NCBI RefSeq assembly: GCF_900108065.1
Contig: NZ_FNVQ01000001.1
Coordinates: forward strand, 310,001-374,000
Length of the DNA: 64,000 bases
Direction of reading: 5' to 3'
Source of the DNA: Marinobacterium lutimaris
GTDB lineage: Bacteria > Pseudomonadota > Gammaproteobacteria > Pseudomonadales > Balneatricaceae
This document shows, in pieces, positions 53,691 through 62,627 of this stretch (positions within the stretch are counted from its first letter, which is position 1; each line of letters opens with the position of its first letter). The notes under the pieces are model-generated. The model was not told where the DNA came from. It searched no databases and was given only the letters and a program-made list of their open reading frames with translations. A program made the position numbers and the translations under genes.

Positions 53691-55489
53691 TGGGCGACTC
53701 TCTGCTCGCGCTGTGTCGAGCGTAAGGTAAGTTGGGTGAAGCTGTTCAGGCTGCAGTACTGGCCGAAAAAGTGGTCCAGCACCATGCCGAACAGATAGAT
53801 ACCGCTGCCGATAAATTGGTTTTCGTTCAACTCAAGGGTGATTCCGGTGCCACGGACGAAAGCCGGACGGGGATGGCCGATCCGTGTCATCACCGGTTCG
53901 CTGCTGATTTTGGTAATGCCGTTAATCTGTTTGCGGATATCCGCCGCCTGGCGGTAGTTATAGAGCGACAGCAGCTCCATCAGCGCTTCACGTCCATCCG
54001 ATACCAGCGACTGGTGGTTGAGCGACAGGTGTGAGATCAGGCGCCAGATCAATCCTTTACCCATGGGGGCTCGCACGGCGACGGTGGGTTTCCTGAGGCA
54101 GCGGATCTGCTGAACCACCTGCTCATGCTCCAGGGTGAAGTCTCCCTGGGGATGACCAAGGGTCATCAATTTGGGCAGGTCCTTATTGCTGCAGGTCAGG
54201 CTCAGACTCAGCGTATCGCTGCTGCCATCGAGCAGCTCCAGTTCGCGATCGACAATCCGCAGACGCATTTCGGTGCCGGGATCCCGGGCGTTTTCGGCCT
54301 GAATGCGGCGGGCGATCCAATAGCTCTGGTCGGGCTGTCTTTCGCTGTCTCTTGGCTCGAAAAAGGGCAGGCAGGGCATCACTCTGTCCTTGGTTGCCGT
54401 GCGGATTACGCGAGTCACCTGGTCGATAGAGACAATCTCGGTGGAGTCAGAATGGCGTAAATCCGGAATGACGGGGTATTCGTGGCGCGTATGGGACAGC
54501 TTGATCGGTTCCGCCTGCTGCTTGAACAGATTAACCACGGGGGTGCAGCCCAGTCGGAAATTGCGCCGCTCAAGGTTTTGCGCCAAACGCGCCAACGTTT
54601 CCTGCTGCTCGTAATCACTGAACAGGAAATGAATCTGGATATGGGTGACCGGCTTATCCAGCAGAGGGCGCTTGAGCCCGTTCAGATCAAAAAACAGAAA
54701 CTTCTCGGGAAAGGTGAAGTATTCGTGCAGCAGGCGATAGCCAAGGAAGGAACGCTCGGAGTAATCGATCAATCCTTCGTCGGGATCAAAGCCCACCGGT
54801 GATAGCGCGTCAGGCATCAGTGCTATTTCACGCGCCTGGCCATCGTCGTTAAAGCTAACGGAAACCCTGGCTAGATTGTTGAACAGGATTTCGTACAGCG
54901 GGTGCATCAGAGGCCCTTCGCCGTCCAGAAAAAATCGCAGGCGGTCTATGCCCAGTTTGCCGAAATCGGTATTACCCAGGGTTTTCAGTGTCAGCGACAA
55001 CCGCGCAACGTGCTCGTTGCCGTGTCGACTGAATGAGGAGCGCTCAAGCCGCGTGAATTCGGCGGCGGTGAGGCTCACCGGCCAGACATCGACCGGGTAA
55101 CAGGTGCGAAAACGACAGAAGGTTTCGCCGACACGGCGCGAATGCAGTCCGCTATGCCGAGGCAGATGGTAGCGCCCGGTCAGAGAGGTCTGGGGCCCGG
55201 GGTCGAATTCAGCGATCGATAACGCGGGTGTGGGCCGCAGATAATGTGGGTAGAGCACGTCGAGAAAGGCTTCGACGATCTCCGGGAAGTCATCGTCCAG
55301 CTTCTTGTGAATCCGTGCACTCAGAAACGCGAACGACTCGATCATCCTCTCTGCGTGAGGATCTTCACAGTAGTCGTCCTCAAGCAGAAGGCGAGAGGCG
55401 ATTTTGGGGTAGCGAGCGGCAAACTCCTGCCCCAGATAACGAAGATGCGAGAGTTCTTTCTCGTAGTAAGGTAATAGATCGTCGAGCAT
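53654..55489 (-). CDS. tssF: Type VI secretion baseplate protein TssF
   Basis: The 611-residue product matches TssF: LLPYYEKELSHLRYLGQEFA at the N terminus, RIHKKLDDDFPEIVEAFLDV, LYPHYLRPTPALSIAEF, YRLLHEYFTFPEKFLFFDL and a C-terminal LNENQFIGSGIYLFGMVLDH. It is the main structural subunit of the baseplate wedge. Its ATG shares a base with the stop of tssE, showing tight coupling. The length is typical. Confidence 0.95.
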   Translation of the reverse strand: MLDDLLPYYEKELSHLRYLGQEFAARYPKIASRLLLEDDYCEDPHAERMIESFAFLSARIHKKLDDDFPEIVEAFLDVLYPHYLRPTPALSIAEFDPGPQTSLTGRYHLPRHSGLHSRRVGETFCRFRTCYPVDVWPVSLTAAEFTRLERSSFSRHGNEHVARLSLTLKTLGNTDFGKLGIDRLRFFLDGEGPLMHPLYEILFNNLARVSVSFNDDGQAREIALMPDALSPVGFDPDEGLIDYSERSFLGYRLLHEYFTFPEKFLFFDLNGLKRPLLDKPVTHIQIHFLFSDYEQQETLARLAQNLERRNFRLGCTPVVNLFKQQAEPIKLSHTRHEYPVIPDLRHSDSTEIVSIDQVTRVIRTATKDRVMPCLPFFEPRDSERQPDQSYWIARRIQAENARDPGTEMRLRIVDRELELLDGSSDTLSLSLTCSNKDLPKLMTLGHPQGDFTLEHEQVVQQIRCLRKPTVAVRAPMGKGLIWRLISHLSLNHQSLVSDGREALMELLSLYNYRQAADIRKQINGITKISSEPVMTRIGHPRPAFVRGTGITLELNENQFIGSGIYLFGMVLDHFFGQYCSLNSFTQLTLRSTQREQRVAQWKPRTGTQPLV

Positions 55490-55971
55490 CAGATCAGATT
55501 CTGAACCTTGTATTGGCGGGTGTTGACCTGGAGTACGGCATCAAAGGCAACCTGATGGCTGGCCTCGCTGAGCGCCAGCATTGCCTCGATCCGAAACTGA
55601 AGAATACGGGCGTGGGTATCGGGGTTGAGCAGTTTTACCCGAACATTGCTGAAGCGGCGGTCACCCGTTTCGATGGTGTGTTCAAGCTGGCGCTGGATCA
55701 GGTGACGATCTTCGGTGCTGTGCACGCCCCGGCTCAGGAAGTCGGGCAGGCCGAAGTTCAACTGGGTGTCCTGAAGCGTTGGCCAGGCATCGAGTTCACC
55801 GGCGACCAGTTCGCGGCGGGTATTAACCAGCAGTTCCAGATCCCTGACAACAGAGGCTTTGTATTCAGGCACCGAACAGCGGTGGCCGGGCGTGGCCTCG
55901 GTGGTGTTCTGAGGCGCATCATCCAGCAACCTGTCCAATAGCGTTGGAACCATCTGCGTGGTGTTGCTCAT
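55489..55971 (-). CDS. tssE: Type VI secretion baseplate protein TssE (gp25-like)
   Basis: The 160-residue protein has the gp25-like core: PTLLDRLLDD at the start, YKASVVRDLELLVNTRRELV, NFGLPDFLSRGV, LIQRQLEHTIETGDRRFSNV and VKLL at the domain end, with the conserved EPR-like position in the loop. It initiates sheath assembly at the baseplate. A hairpin separates it from tssC. Confidence 0.93.
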   Translation of the reverse strand: MSNTTQMVPTLLDRLLDDAPQNTTEATPGHRCSVPEYKASVVRDLELLVNTRRELVAGELDAWPTLQDTQLNFGLPDFLSRGVHSTEDRHLIQRQLEHTIETGDRRFSNVRVKLLNPDTHARILQFRIEAMLALSEASHQVAFDAVLQVNTRQYKVQNLI

Positions 55972-56006
55972 CGCACAGCACTCCTTGCTGGCTTAAAAAC
56001 AAGAGC

Positions 56007-56036
56007 GCGGCCACGACGCGCTGCTGTCGTGACCGC
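56007..56036 (-). terminator. Intercistronic hairpin between tssC and tssE
   Basis: Imperfect arms (GCGG, bulge, CACGAC against GTCGTG, bulge, CCGC) lie in the 88-base gap. There is no T-tract. It could allow more sheath (TssB, TssC) than baseplate protein to be made by stabilising the upstream message. Confidence 0.4.
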
Positions 56037-56059
56037 AGGTCGATCAGTCACTCACTGGT

Positions 56060-57559
56060 TCAGGATCCGCGGGTAGACTGCGGCAGCTCCGATACCAGGC
56101 GCAGAGACGCGGTCAGTTCATCAAGCTGGTAATGCGGTCGCAGGAAGGTTACCGCCTTATAGCAACCGGGCTTGCCGGGCACCTCGGCCACTTCAACACG
56201 CGCTTCGCGCAGCGGGTATTGCGCCTTGGCTTCCTGGCCAGCGTTGTCGTCCAGCAGCACGTACTGGGACAGCCACTCGTTGAGGAAATCTTCAACGTTC
56301 TTGCGTGAGGCAAAGCTGCCCACCTTGTCGCGCATGATCGCTTTCATGAAGTGGGCGATACGTGAGGTGGCGAATATGTATTGCAGCTGTGAAGAAAGAC
56401 GCGCGTTGGCGTTGGCTACATCGGTGTTGTACTGCTTGGGCAGCTGCGATGACTGGGTGCCGAAAAACGCGGCGTAGTCCGTGCCTTTACAGTGCACCAG
56501 CGGGATAAAACCGAGATCGGATAGTTCTTTCTCGCGGCGGTCTGTGATCGAAATCTCGGTGGGGCACTTCAGCGCCACTTCACCATCATCGGTCTGGAAG
56601 GTATGGGTCGGCAGGCCCTCAACCAGACCGCCACCCTCAACACCACGGATTGCAACGCACCAGCCATACTTGCTGAATGCGTCGGTGACACGTGTCGCCA
56701 TGGTGTAGGCGGCGTTCATCCATAGATACCTGTTGTGATCGCGGCCATCGACGCTTTCGGCGAAGTTGAACTCCTCAACGGGGGTAGTTTCCTCGCCGTA
56801 GGGCAGACGTCCCAGAACGTGGGGCAGCGTCAGGCCGACGTAGCGGGCATCTTCAGAGTTACGGAAGGATTTCCATTTGGCATATTCGACGGTATCGAAG
56901 ATTTTCGACAGGTCACGCGGGCCCGCCATGTCGGTGAACGAATCCCAGCCGAAAAGCTCTGCCGATGCAGAAGAGATAAACGGTGCGTGGGCCGCCGCAG
57001 CGACGTGGGAGACCTCTTCGAGCAGATACATGTCTTGAGGGTGACGGCCAAACTCATAGTCGCCGATCAGCATGCCGTAGGGCGCGCCACCAAAGGTGCC
57101 ATACTCTTCTTCGTACACTTTCTTGAACAGCGCGCTCTGATCGAATTCAGAGGCTGACTTGATATCTTTGAGCAGATCTTTCTTTGACGCGTTCAACATG
57201 TGGATCTTCATGTTGGTGCTGGTCTCGGTTTGATCTGTCAGGTATTTGAGACCGCGCCAGGAGGCTTCAAGCTGCTGGAACTCACTGGCGTGCATGATTT
57301 CGTTCAACTGATCTGAAAGCAGAGAATCGATCTCTGCGATACGCGAATCCAATACCGCAATCAGGTCTTTGCTCGGCGTAACCTCGCCTTCGAGAACCTG
57401 GTGAACCAACTCATCGATCAGGTCGCGGGTACGGGTGCGCTCGGTTTCTGAACGCGCTACCCGGCTTTCGGAAATGATGCTGTCGAGCAGGGAAGTCTCC
57501 GGGGCGAAGATCTCCTGGGGTTCGCTGGTGGTCGCTTGATCTATCTGGGTGTCGGCCAT
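56060..57559 (-). CDS. tssC: Type VI secretion contractile sheath large subunit TssC
   Basis: From ATG 57559 (AAGGAG 7 nt upstream) the product is 499 residues. TssC motifs are present: LSDQLNEIMHASEFQQLEAS, WRGLKYLTDQTETSTNMKIH, EYGTFGGAPYGMLIGDYEF, EDARYVGLTLPHVLGRLPYG and KYGWCVAIRGVEGGGLVEGL. With TssB it forms the sheath that contracts to fire the inner tube. A longer N-terminal reading to 57640 is not supported by the family. It follows tssB by 28 bases. Confidence 0.96.
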   Translation of the reverse strand: MADTQIDQATTSEPQEIFAPETSLLDSIISESRVARSETERTRTRDLIDELVHQVLEGEVTPSKDLIAVLDSRIAEIDSLLSDQLNEIMHASEFQQLEASWRGLKYLTDQTETSTNMKIHMLNASKKDLLKDIKSASEFDQSALFKKVYEEEYGTFGGAPYGMLIGDYEFGRHPQDMYLLEEVSHVAAAAHAPFISSASAELFGWDSFTDMAGPRDLSKIFDTVEYAKWKSFRNSEDARYVGLTLPHVLGRLPYGEETTPVEEFNFAESVDGRDHNRYLWMNAAYTMATRVTDAFSKYGWCVAIRGVEGGGLVEGLPTHTFQTDDGEVALKCPTEISITDRREKELSDLGFIPLVHCKGTDYAAFFGTQSSQLPKQYNTDVANANARLSSQLQYIFATSRIAHFMKAIMRDKVGSFASRKNVEDFLNEWLSQYVLLDDNAGQEAKAQYPLREARVEVAEVPGKPGCYKAVTFLRPHYQLDELTASLRLVSELPQSTRGS

Positions 57560-57587
57560 GAAAAGCTCCTTCTTCGCCTGAATTCCG

Positions 57588-58121
57588 TTAGTCCTTGTCG
57601 CTCTGGGGCTCTGCTGCGGCTTCGCGGCCCAGCTCTTCACCCAGAGTTTTCAGCTTTTCTGTATTCTGCAGTACGTCCATCAGCAGCTCTTCAAGCTTGT
57701 CGTTGCCGCCCATTTTGTTGCGCAGGTCGGCAAGTTTGCTGCGTACTTCCAGCAGTTTGCGCAGTGGCTCGACCTGACGTACCACTTCCTGGGGTTCGAA
57801 GTCTTCCATCCGCTTGAAGTTCAGCTCGACTGCCAACTGGGAGCCATCGTTGGCCAGGGTGTTGTCCACCCGGTAACTCAGCCGCGGCTTGATACCCTTA
57901 AGGACGCCATCGAAGTTGTCGCGGTCGATATTAACGAACTTGCGATCTTTCAGGCGTGGAAGCGGTTCAAGCGGATTGCCTGAGTAGTCACCCATGACGC
58001 CCACCACGAACGGTAGTTCTTTTTTCTCAATGCTGTCGCCGATCTCCACATCGTAAGTCAGGTGAACACGGGGCGCTCTGGTGCGCGATAGTTTGTGCTG
58101 TGTACTCTCGTTCTTGGCCAT
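57588..58121 (-). CDS. tssB: Type VI secretion contractile sheath small subunit TssB
   Basis: The 177-residue protein matches TssB: RAPRVHLTYDVEIGDSIEKK, LPFVVGVMGDYSGN, RKFVNIDRDNFDGVLKGIKP, VDNTLANDGSQLAVELNFKR and DFEPQEVVRQVEPLRKLLEV, followed by a helical end and an acidic tail. It forms the sheath protomer with TssC in the cytoplasm. Confidence 0.96.
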   Translation of the reverse strand: MAKNESTQHKLSRTRAPRVHLTYDVEIGDSIEKKELPFVVGVMGDYSGNPLEPLPRLKDRKFVNIDRDNFDGVLKGIKPRLSYRVDNTLANDGSQLAVELNFKRMEDFEPQEVVRQVEPLRKLLEVRSKLADLRNKMGGNDKLEELLMDVLQNTEKLKTLGEELGREAAAEPQSDKD

Positions 58122-58191
58122 GTCGTCATCCTTTCTCGTTATGGCGGTGTGTGGTGGCTTTTCCGTCGTTACATACGACTTGGTCGTTTCT

Positions 58192-58947
58192 TCAGGAGGC
58201 CGTCTGCAGAATCAGCAGAAGGTCCTCTCGCAGGTCATCTTGCAGCCGGTCGATGGAGTCCTGCGAGATAAGCTCTTCAAAGCTGAGGTTGCCGGAAATT
58301 TCCGTGCTGTTGCGTATCACCTCGTCACCCGGAAGCGATGACTGTACCGGGGAACTGACAACGCAGAAGGGCAGCTCTCCGAAATCGTCCAGGCACTGGA
58401 AACTCAAAGGAAACCTGAGGCCTTTCAGCAGGCGGCCGAGGCCCGCCGCTCGACTGAAACAGTGGAACAGCATCAGATAGTGGAGCACAAACCGGTGAAG
58501 TTCAGAGCCGCTTCGATTAGGGTCCTGGGCCACTTGGCGGAAGCGGCGCAGATCGAAGGAGTTATACCCGATGACCCAACGGCTCGGGCTTGTAACCCGC
58601 ACGGTAGAACCACTGGATAGCTGATGGTCATATTCCAGCGGAAACAGCTCAGGCGTCGAATTTATGATGCTGAGTGGAACCTCAAGTTCATTGATCAGGT
58701 TAAATGGTCGTTGTCCCGCGTGTTTGTCGAAAAGGGTACGGAATTCCTTGAAATGATGCTGGGTCTCGCGGCCGCTACCTCGTGGCGCTCCCTGGAGATA
58801 CTCGCCAAACAGGGGTTGTGGACGGACAAGGGGTGAAAGAGTAGCCAGGTAATCAGATGCCAACACCTTAAGCCGGTCCGATATCGCGCGCGTCTGCTTG
58901 CGCGAGCGAATGAAGCTGTCTACATCAAAGGGTTGGTTCATCGTCAT
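58192..58947 (-). CDS. Unrecognised protein encoded upstream of tssB
   Basis: The 251-residue product opens the minus-strand T6SS arm, 70 bases before tssB. It has a helical N-terminal part (about 1-60, with VRPQPLFGEYL), a mixed middle (SIINSTPELFPLEYDH, VRVTSPSRWVIGYNSFDL) and a C-terminal helical segment (SFEELISQDSIDRLQDDLRE). There is no signal peptide or membrane helix. It is not one of the 13 core Tss proteins as far as I can see; the TssA ImpA_N motif is absent. Its place suggests a dedicated accessory or regulatory part of this T6SS. No function is assigned. Confidence 0.6.
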   Translation of the reverse strand: MTMNQPFDVDSFIRSRKQTRAISDRLKVLASDYLATLSPLVRPQPLFGEYLQGAPRGSGRETQHHFKEFRTLFDKHAGQRPFNLINELEVPLSIINSTPELFPLEYDHQLSSGSTVRVTSPSRWVIGYNSFDLRRFRQVAQDPNRSGSELHRFVLHYLMLFHCFSRAAGLGRLLKGLRFPLSFQCLDDFGELPFCVVSSPVQSSLPGDEVIRNSTEISGNLSFEELISQDSIDRLQDDLREDLLLILQTAS

Positions 58948-59217
58948 TCCTTGAGGCGTTCGCGTTAATGCGTTCGGCCAAGATTAAAATTCCAGTCTAG
59001 TTTGAGTCCTGTTAGTGGTTCTGATCAGGTTCGAACCCGGCGCAATGAACGCTCGAAAGCTCACTCCCATCACTGTTGAAACATCTCAGTAGCTACATCA
59101 TTTGCCGGTCGTCGGTAACCGCAGCTATGTCCGCGAGTGGTGACCGTTCGTTTGCAAAAGAGACCTTTTAAATAAACTTTTTGCCAGTGTGGTTAAATTC
59201 CCTTTGATTCCTTGTGT

Positions 59218-59679
59218 TTAATTGATGTCAACACCAGGAATCACGCGGTTAAGCGCAACAGGGATACCGTCTTCGTTGTTTACTGGCTCTCCATGACTAT
59301 CGACAACCTGCAGCCTTCCATCTGATCCAGACCGATAATAGCGGGGGTCTCCGATTTCGGGGTGGAGTATATAGATTACTTCGGTACTGCTATTAATGTT
59401 GTCTTTTTGCGACCATTCCCCCCAGCTGGTATTTACCCGCTCTCCACCGGGGGCATCGATCTTGATCTCGTGAAGGAAAAAACCAGAAGGTGTTCCTTCC
59501 GGTATTTTTCGTTTTAAAATCAATTCTGTAGATATTCCTTTGCAGTCTGGGCAAGGGACGACGCCGCTAAAGTTTTCTGTTGCGAATGAGAGACTTTCTT
59601 GGCTTTTTTGGGTGCTTGAACATGCAGCTGTAAAGCAGAATAAGCTAAGGATTGTGATCCGGTATATAAGCACTTTCAT
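59218..59679 (-). CDS. NlpE-like lipoprotein
   Basis: From ATG 59679 the product is 153 residues: a hydrophobic start, the lipobox FTAAC with Ser after Cys, then FSGVVPCPDCKGISTELIL, the NlpE N-terminal pattern with its CxxC pair. A loosely conserved beta-rich part follows, and the protein ends in DGIPVALNRVIPGVDIN. Only the N-terminal lipocalin-like domain of NlpE is present; the OB domain is absent. NlpE-type proteins sense surface contact or lipoprotein traffic in E. coli. It lies between the two T6SS arms but may be an unrelated passenger. Confidence 0.72.
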   Translation of the reverse strand: MKVLIYRITILSLFCFTAACSSTQKSQESLSFATENFSGVVPCPDCKGISTELILKRKIPEGTPSGFFLHEIKIDAPGGERVNTSWGEWSQKDNINSSTEVIYILHPEIGDPRYYRSGSDGRLQVVDSHGEPVNNEDGIPVALNRVIPGVDIN

Positions 59680-59787
59680 AGCGGGTTCCATCCTTGGAAT
59701 TAAAGCTAGTTAACGTGTCTTTCCTTGTCGTTGGGGATATTCTATTGTAGCGTTTTCGATCTGTGCAAGATATTATCGCACCGATTT

Positions 59788-59818
59788 TGAGACAGGGTAT
59801 TATATTAATACCATCTCA
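59788..59818. promoter_or_regulatory. Palindrome upstream of tssJ
   Basis: GGTATTA-TAT-TAATACC (59796-59812) is a perfect 7-bp inverted repeat, flanked by a near-symmetric TGAGA/TCTCA pair. It lies about 110 bases upstream of the tssJ start, between nlpE-like and tssJ. It is either an operator or part of an AT-rich promoter; no regulator gene is adjacent. Confidence 0.45.
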
Positions 59819-59920
59819 TACGCTTGTTTTCGCGGTGTGTATCCGTGTGCTGGATTGGGCAATTCCGGCAATTTAAATCGATGGAATGATATTAAGACTG
59901 ATCAATGGAATGATAGAGTC

Positions 59921-60478
59921 ATGATGGCGCTTTTCCGCAATTTCGCTGGATTTCTTCTCGTCGCGACGCTGCTTGGATGCGGTGTTGCTGACCGTGTTGG
60001 TAACCGCTTCAGCGACAGCTGGGTGGGTGAACTTGTTGGCAATGAAGAGCGGGTGCGCGTCACGGTGAACAGTGACGAGTGGCTTAATCCCGGTGCCAGT
60101 GGTGAACCCCTGTCGGTCGTCGTAAGAATTTACCAACTTTCCGAATCGGGGGCTTTCGTCTCTGCGTCGCCGCGTCAGCTATGGAGCGGGGCGGATCTGG
60201 TTCTGGGGCATGGGTTGATATCAGAGCGTGAGATCACGGTTCTCCCAGGTGAGCAAAAAGTTGACGTGTCTGCGCTCGCGTTGCAAACGCAATACGTTGG
60301 TGTCGCCGCGTTCTTCAGAAATACCGGGTATTACGGCGACTGGCATGTGGTGTTTGATGCCGACGAATTGCGTAAGGACGGGCTTTTGGGTGCCTCAGAG
60401 GGGGTCCGTCTCCATCTTGCCGGTGACAGGATTGAAGTTGAAAGGGGTGACAATCTGCTTAGCCTTGTTTCGGAATAG
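59921..60478 (+). CDS. tssJ: Type VI secretion lipoprotein TssJ
   Basis: From ATG 59921 the product is 185 residues, with a signal segment and the lipobox LLGC. The mature part is a beta-sandwich of the transthyretin type: LSVVVRIYQLSESGAFVSA, ERVRVTVNSDEWLNP, DVSALALQTQYVGVAAFFRN and WHVVFDADELRK. It anchors the TssLM membrane complex to the outer membrane. The start is uncertain by one codon (second ATG at 59924). It heads the plus-strand arm tssJ-K-L-M. Confidence 0.9.
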   Translation: MMALFRNFAGFLLVATLLGCGVADRVGNRFSDSWVGELVGNEERVRVTVNSDEWLNPGASGEPLSVVVRIYQLSESGAFVSASPRQLWSGADLVLGHGLISEREITVLPGEQKVDVSALALQTQYVGVAAFFRNTGYYGDWHVVFDADELRKDGLLGASEGVRLHLAGDRIEVERGDNLLSLVSE

Positions 60479-60557
60479 CAGATAGCCGCGAGAGGCCGTC
60501 AAACAGGATTTTGATGGTGCGAGAGAATACTCAGCAGTTAGAGGTTCATACAGGGAC

Positions 60558-61904
60558 GTGAGTAAGCGAAACCGCATAATGTGGTCTGAAGGGATGTTCC
60601 TTCAGCCGCAGCATTTTCAGTATCAGGATGAGTATCATCAGCGTCAGCTGGTCGAAGCGCGTGGTAGCCAGACCCCGTTTCAATGGGGTGTTCAGGCGCT
60701 GGGTTTCGATTATGGGGCCTTGGATCAGGGTGTTCTGCGCCTGACACGGCTCAAGCTGGTGTTCCCCGATGGTACGCTTATCGATGCACCGCAGCATGAC
60801 TTGCTGCCTCCTGGTCGTGACCTCAGTACCCTGTCTCGCAATGGCGAGATTCGGGTGTATGTGGCTCTCAAGGTGATTGAGTCCTGGTCTCCCAGTTATC
60901 TTTTTGAAGATGCCCCCCGTCACGGTGGGCGCCGCTACGTACAGCAGTTTGCAAACCTTCCTGACCTGAATGAAGGGTCGCTGGAAAATGAGCTGGGTAC
61001 ACTGGAGCTGAATCCGACCCTGCTGATGGAAGGCGATAGTCTGGATGGCTTCACCTGCTGTCCCATCGCTATCCTCAAACGTAACGCCGCCGGCGGTTTC
61101 AGTATCGATACCGAGCAATTCATGCCGCCGGCTCTGCATCTTGATGCAGTAGCTCTTCCCTTTGATATCGCCAATCGGTTGATCGGTATGCTGCAGGCAC
61201 GCAGTGAAGCGCTGTCGGGTCGTCGGCGCGAGCGCGCCGATCAAGTGGCTGAGTTTGGTTCCAGCGATGTCACCCTGTTTTGGCTGCTGTACACGATCAA
61301 TCGTGCCTATCCGCAGCTTGCTCATATGCTCGCGCACCCGGGCCTGCATCCGGAGACTCTGTACAGGTTTCTGGCCGAGTTTGCGGCGGGACTGATGACG
61401 TTCTCCATGTCACACAAGCTCGCTGATATTCCGGAATATGATCATCGTGATCCGGCCAGGGCGCTGCTGGGGTTGGAAAAGGTGGTGCGTGAGCTGCTCG
61501 AAGTGGTCGTTCCGAACCAGTACATACCCATCCCTCTGGAGCAGACGCGCTCTTCCTATTACGTCGGTCGCCTTAACGACGCGCGCCTTAAAGAGGCTGA
61601 TTTTTATATCAGTGTGCATGCCGATATGCCGGGCGCGCAGATTCTCGAACTTGTGCCTCGCGCATTTAAGGTCGGGCCGTCCGAAGAGATCGAGGTGGTG
61701 GTTAATACGGCGATGCCCGGGGCGTCGCTCAGGCATGCGCAGCGGTTGCCCAGCGCTATTCCTGTCCGTCTCGATAATCACTATTTCGCGATTGAACCTC
61801 ACGGCCCGGTCTACCAACGGATGATGGACGCTCAGGCGATCGCCTTTTACGTCCCCAGTGGATTTAAAAACCTTAGCATCGAACTGATGGCGGTAATGAA
61901 ATGA
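60558..61904 (+). CDS. tssK: Type VI secretion baseplate protein TssK
   Basis: The 448-residue protein begins SKRNRIMWSEGMFLQPQHFQ, the TssK hallmark, and continues with FQWGVQALGFDYGALDQGVL, LLYTINRAYPQLAHMLAHPG, ALLGLEKVVRELLEVV and a C-terminal LKEADFYISVHADMPGAQIL. TssK trimers link the baseplate to the TssLM complex. The start is GTG with AGGG upstream. It overlaps tssL by 4 bases (ATGA). Confidence 0.96.
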   Translation: MSKRNRIMWSEGMFLQPQHFQYQDEYHQRQLVEARGSQTPFQWGVQALGFDYGALDQGVLRLTRLKLVFPDGTLIDAPQHDLLPPGRDLSTLSRNGEIRVYVALKVIESWSPSYLFEDAPRHGGRRYVQQFANLPDLNEGSLENELGTLELNPTLLMEGDSLDGFTCCPIAILKRNAAGGFSIDTEQFMPPALHLDAVALPFDIANRLIGMLQARSEALSGRRRERADQVAEFGSSDVTLFWLLYTINRAYPQLAHMLAHPGLHPETLYRFLAEFAAGLMTFSMSHKLADIPEYDHRDPARALLGLEKVVRELLEVVVPNQYIPIPLEQTRSSYYVGRLNDARLKEADFYISVHADMPGAQILELVPRAFKVGPSEEIEVVVNTAMPGASLRHAQRLPSAIPVRLDNHYFAIEPHGPVYQRMMDAQAIAFYVPSGFKNLSIELMAVMK

Positions 61905-62617
61905 CTGAATCCCAAGTGCAACCTTACGACGTGGCAGAAGACCTACAGACACTCAAAGTCTTGGTACGTGATTTCATCTCCATGGTGCTGATGGTTCGCC
62001 GTGGTCAGCAGGCAGAAAGTGTTGAGGCTTTTCTGGCCCGGGTTGATGCCTGGCTGCGTGAATTCGAGGAAAGAGCGCGGGCGGCAAACTACAGCGCCGA
62101 GGCTGTCAAGGATACGCAATATGCGCTGTGTGCCTTCCTCGATGAAAGCATTCTCAAGGGCGGGGCGGGAAATATTCGAGAGCAGGTAGAGCTTGAGCCA
62201 TTCCAATATCGCTACTTCGGTGTGCATCTGGCAGGTGAGGGATTCTACGATCGCCTGGATTCACTGCGTACAGACCTGAAAGCCAATATCGATGTGCTTG
62301 AGGTTTACCACCTCTGTCTGGCGCTTGGCTTTGAGGGTAAATACAGCCTGGAAAGCCGGGATCAGTTGCGCTACATAGCCAACACTCTGGGTCAGGATAT
62401 CGCGCGCTATCGCAGCCGCCGAAGCAGCAGTTCGGATGGCTGGCAGTTGCCTGACCAGGTCGGCCAGTTACTGCGTTATGAAATTCCGCTCTGGGTATAC
62501 CTCCTTATGATCGTTCTGGTGTGTCTTGCCGTCTACGGCAGTCTGAACTGGTGGTTGGGCACGGAGACCGACTCCCTGATTCGGCAGATCAATCACCTGT
62601 TCGAAAGGAACCTTTGA
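61901..62617 (+). CDS. tssL: Type VI secretion inner-membrane protein TssL (DotU)
   Basis: The 238-residue product has the DotU cytoplasmic domain (about 10-180: YSAEAVKDTQYALCAFLDES, GGAGNIREQVELEPFQYRYF, GEGFYDRLDSLRTDLKANID, VYHLCLALGFEGKYSL) and one C-terminal membrane helix (about 188-212, IPLWVYLLMIVLVCLAVYGS). No peptidoglycan-binding OmpA domain is fused. It pairs with TssM in the inner membrane. Confidence 0.95.
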   Translation: MTESQVQPYDVAEDLQTLKVLVRDFISMVLMVRRGQQAESVEAFLARVDAWLREFEERARAANYSAEAVKDTQYALCAFLDESILKGGAGNIREQVELEPFQYRYFGVHLAGEGFYDRLDSLRTDLKANIDVLEVYHLCLALGFEGKYSLESRDQLRYIANTLGQDIARYRSRRSSSSDGWQLPDQVGQLLRYEIPLWVYLLMIVLVCLAVYGSLNWWLGTETDSLIRQINHLFERNL

Positions 62618-62627
62618 GGAGGTCGTG

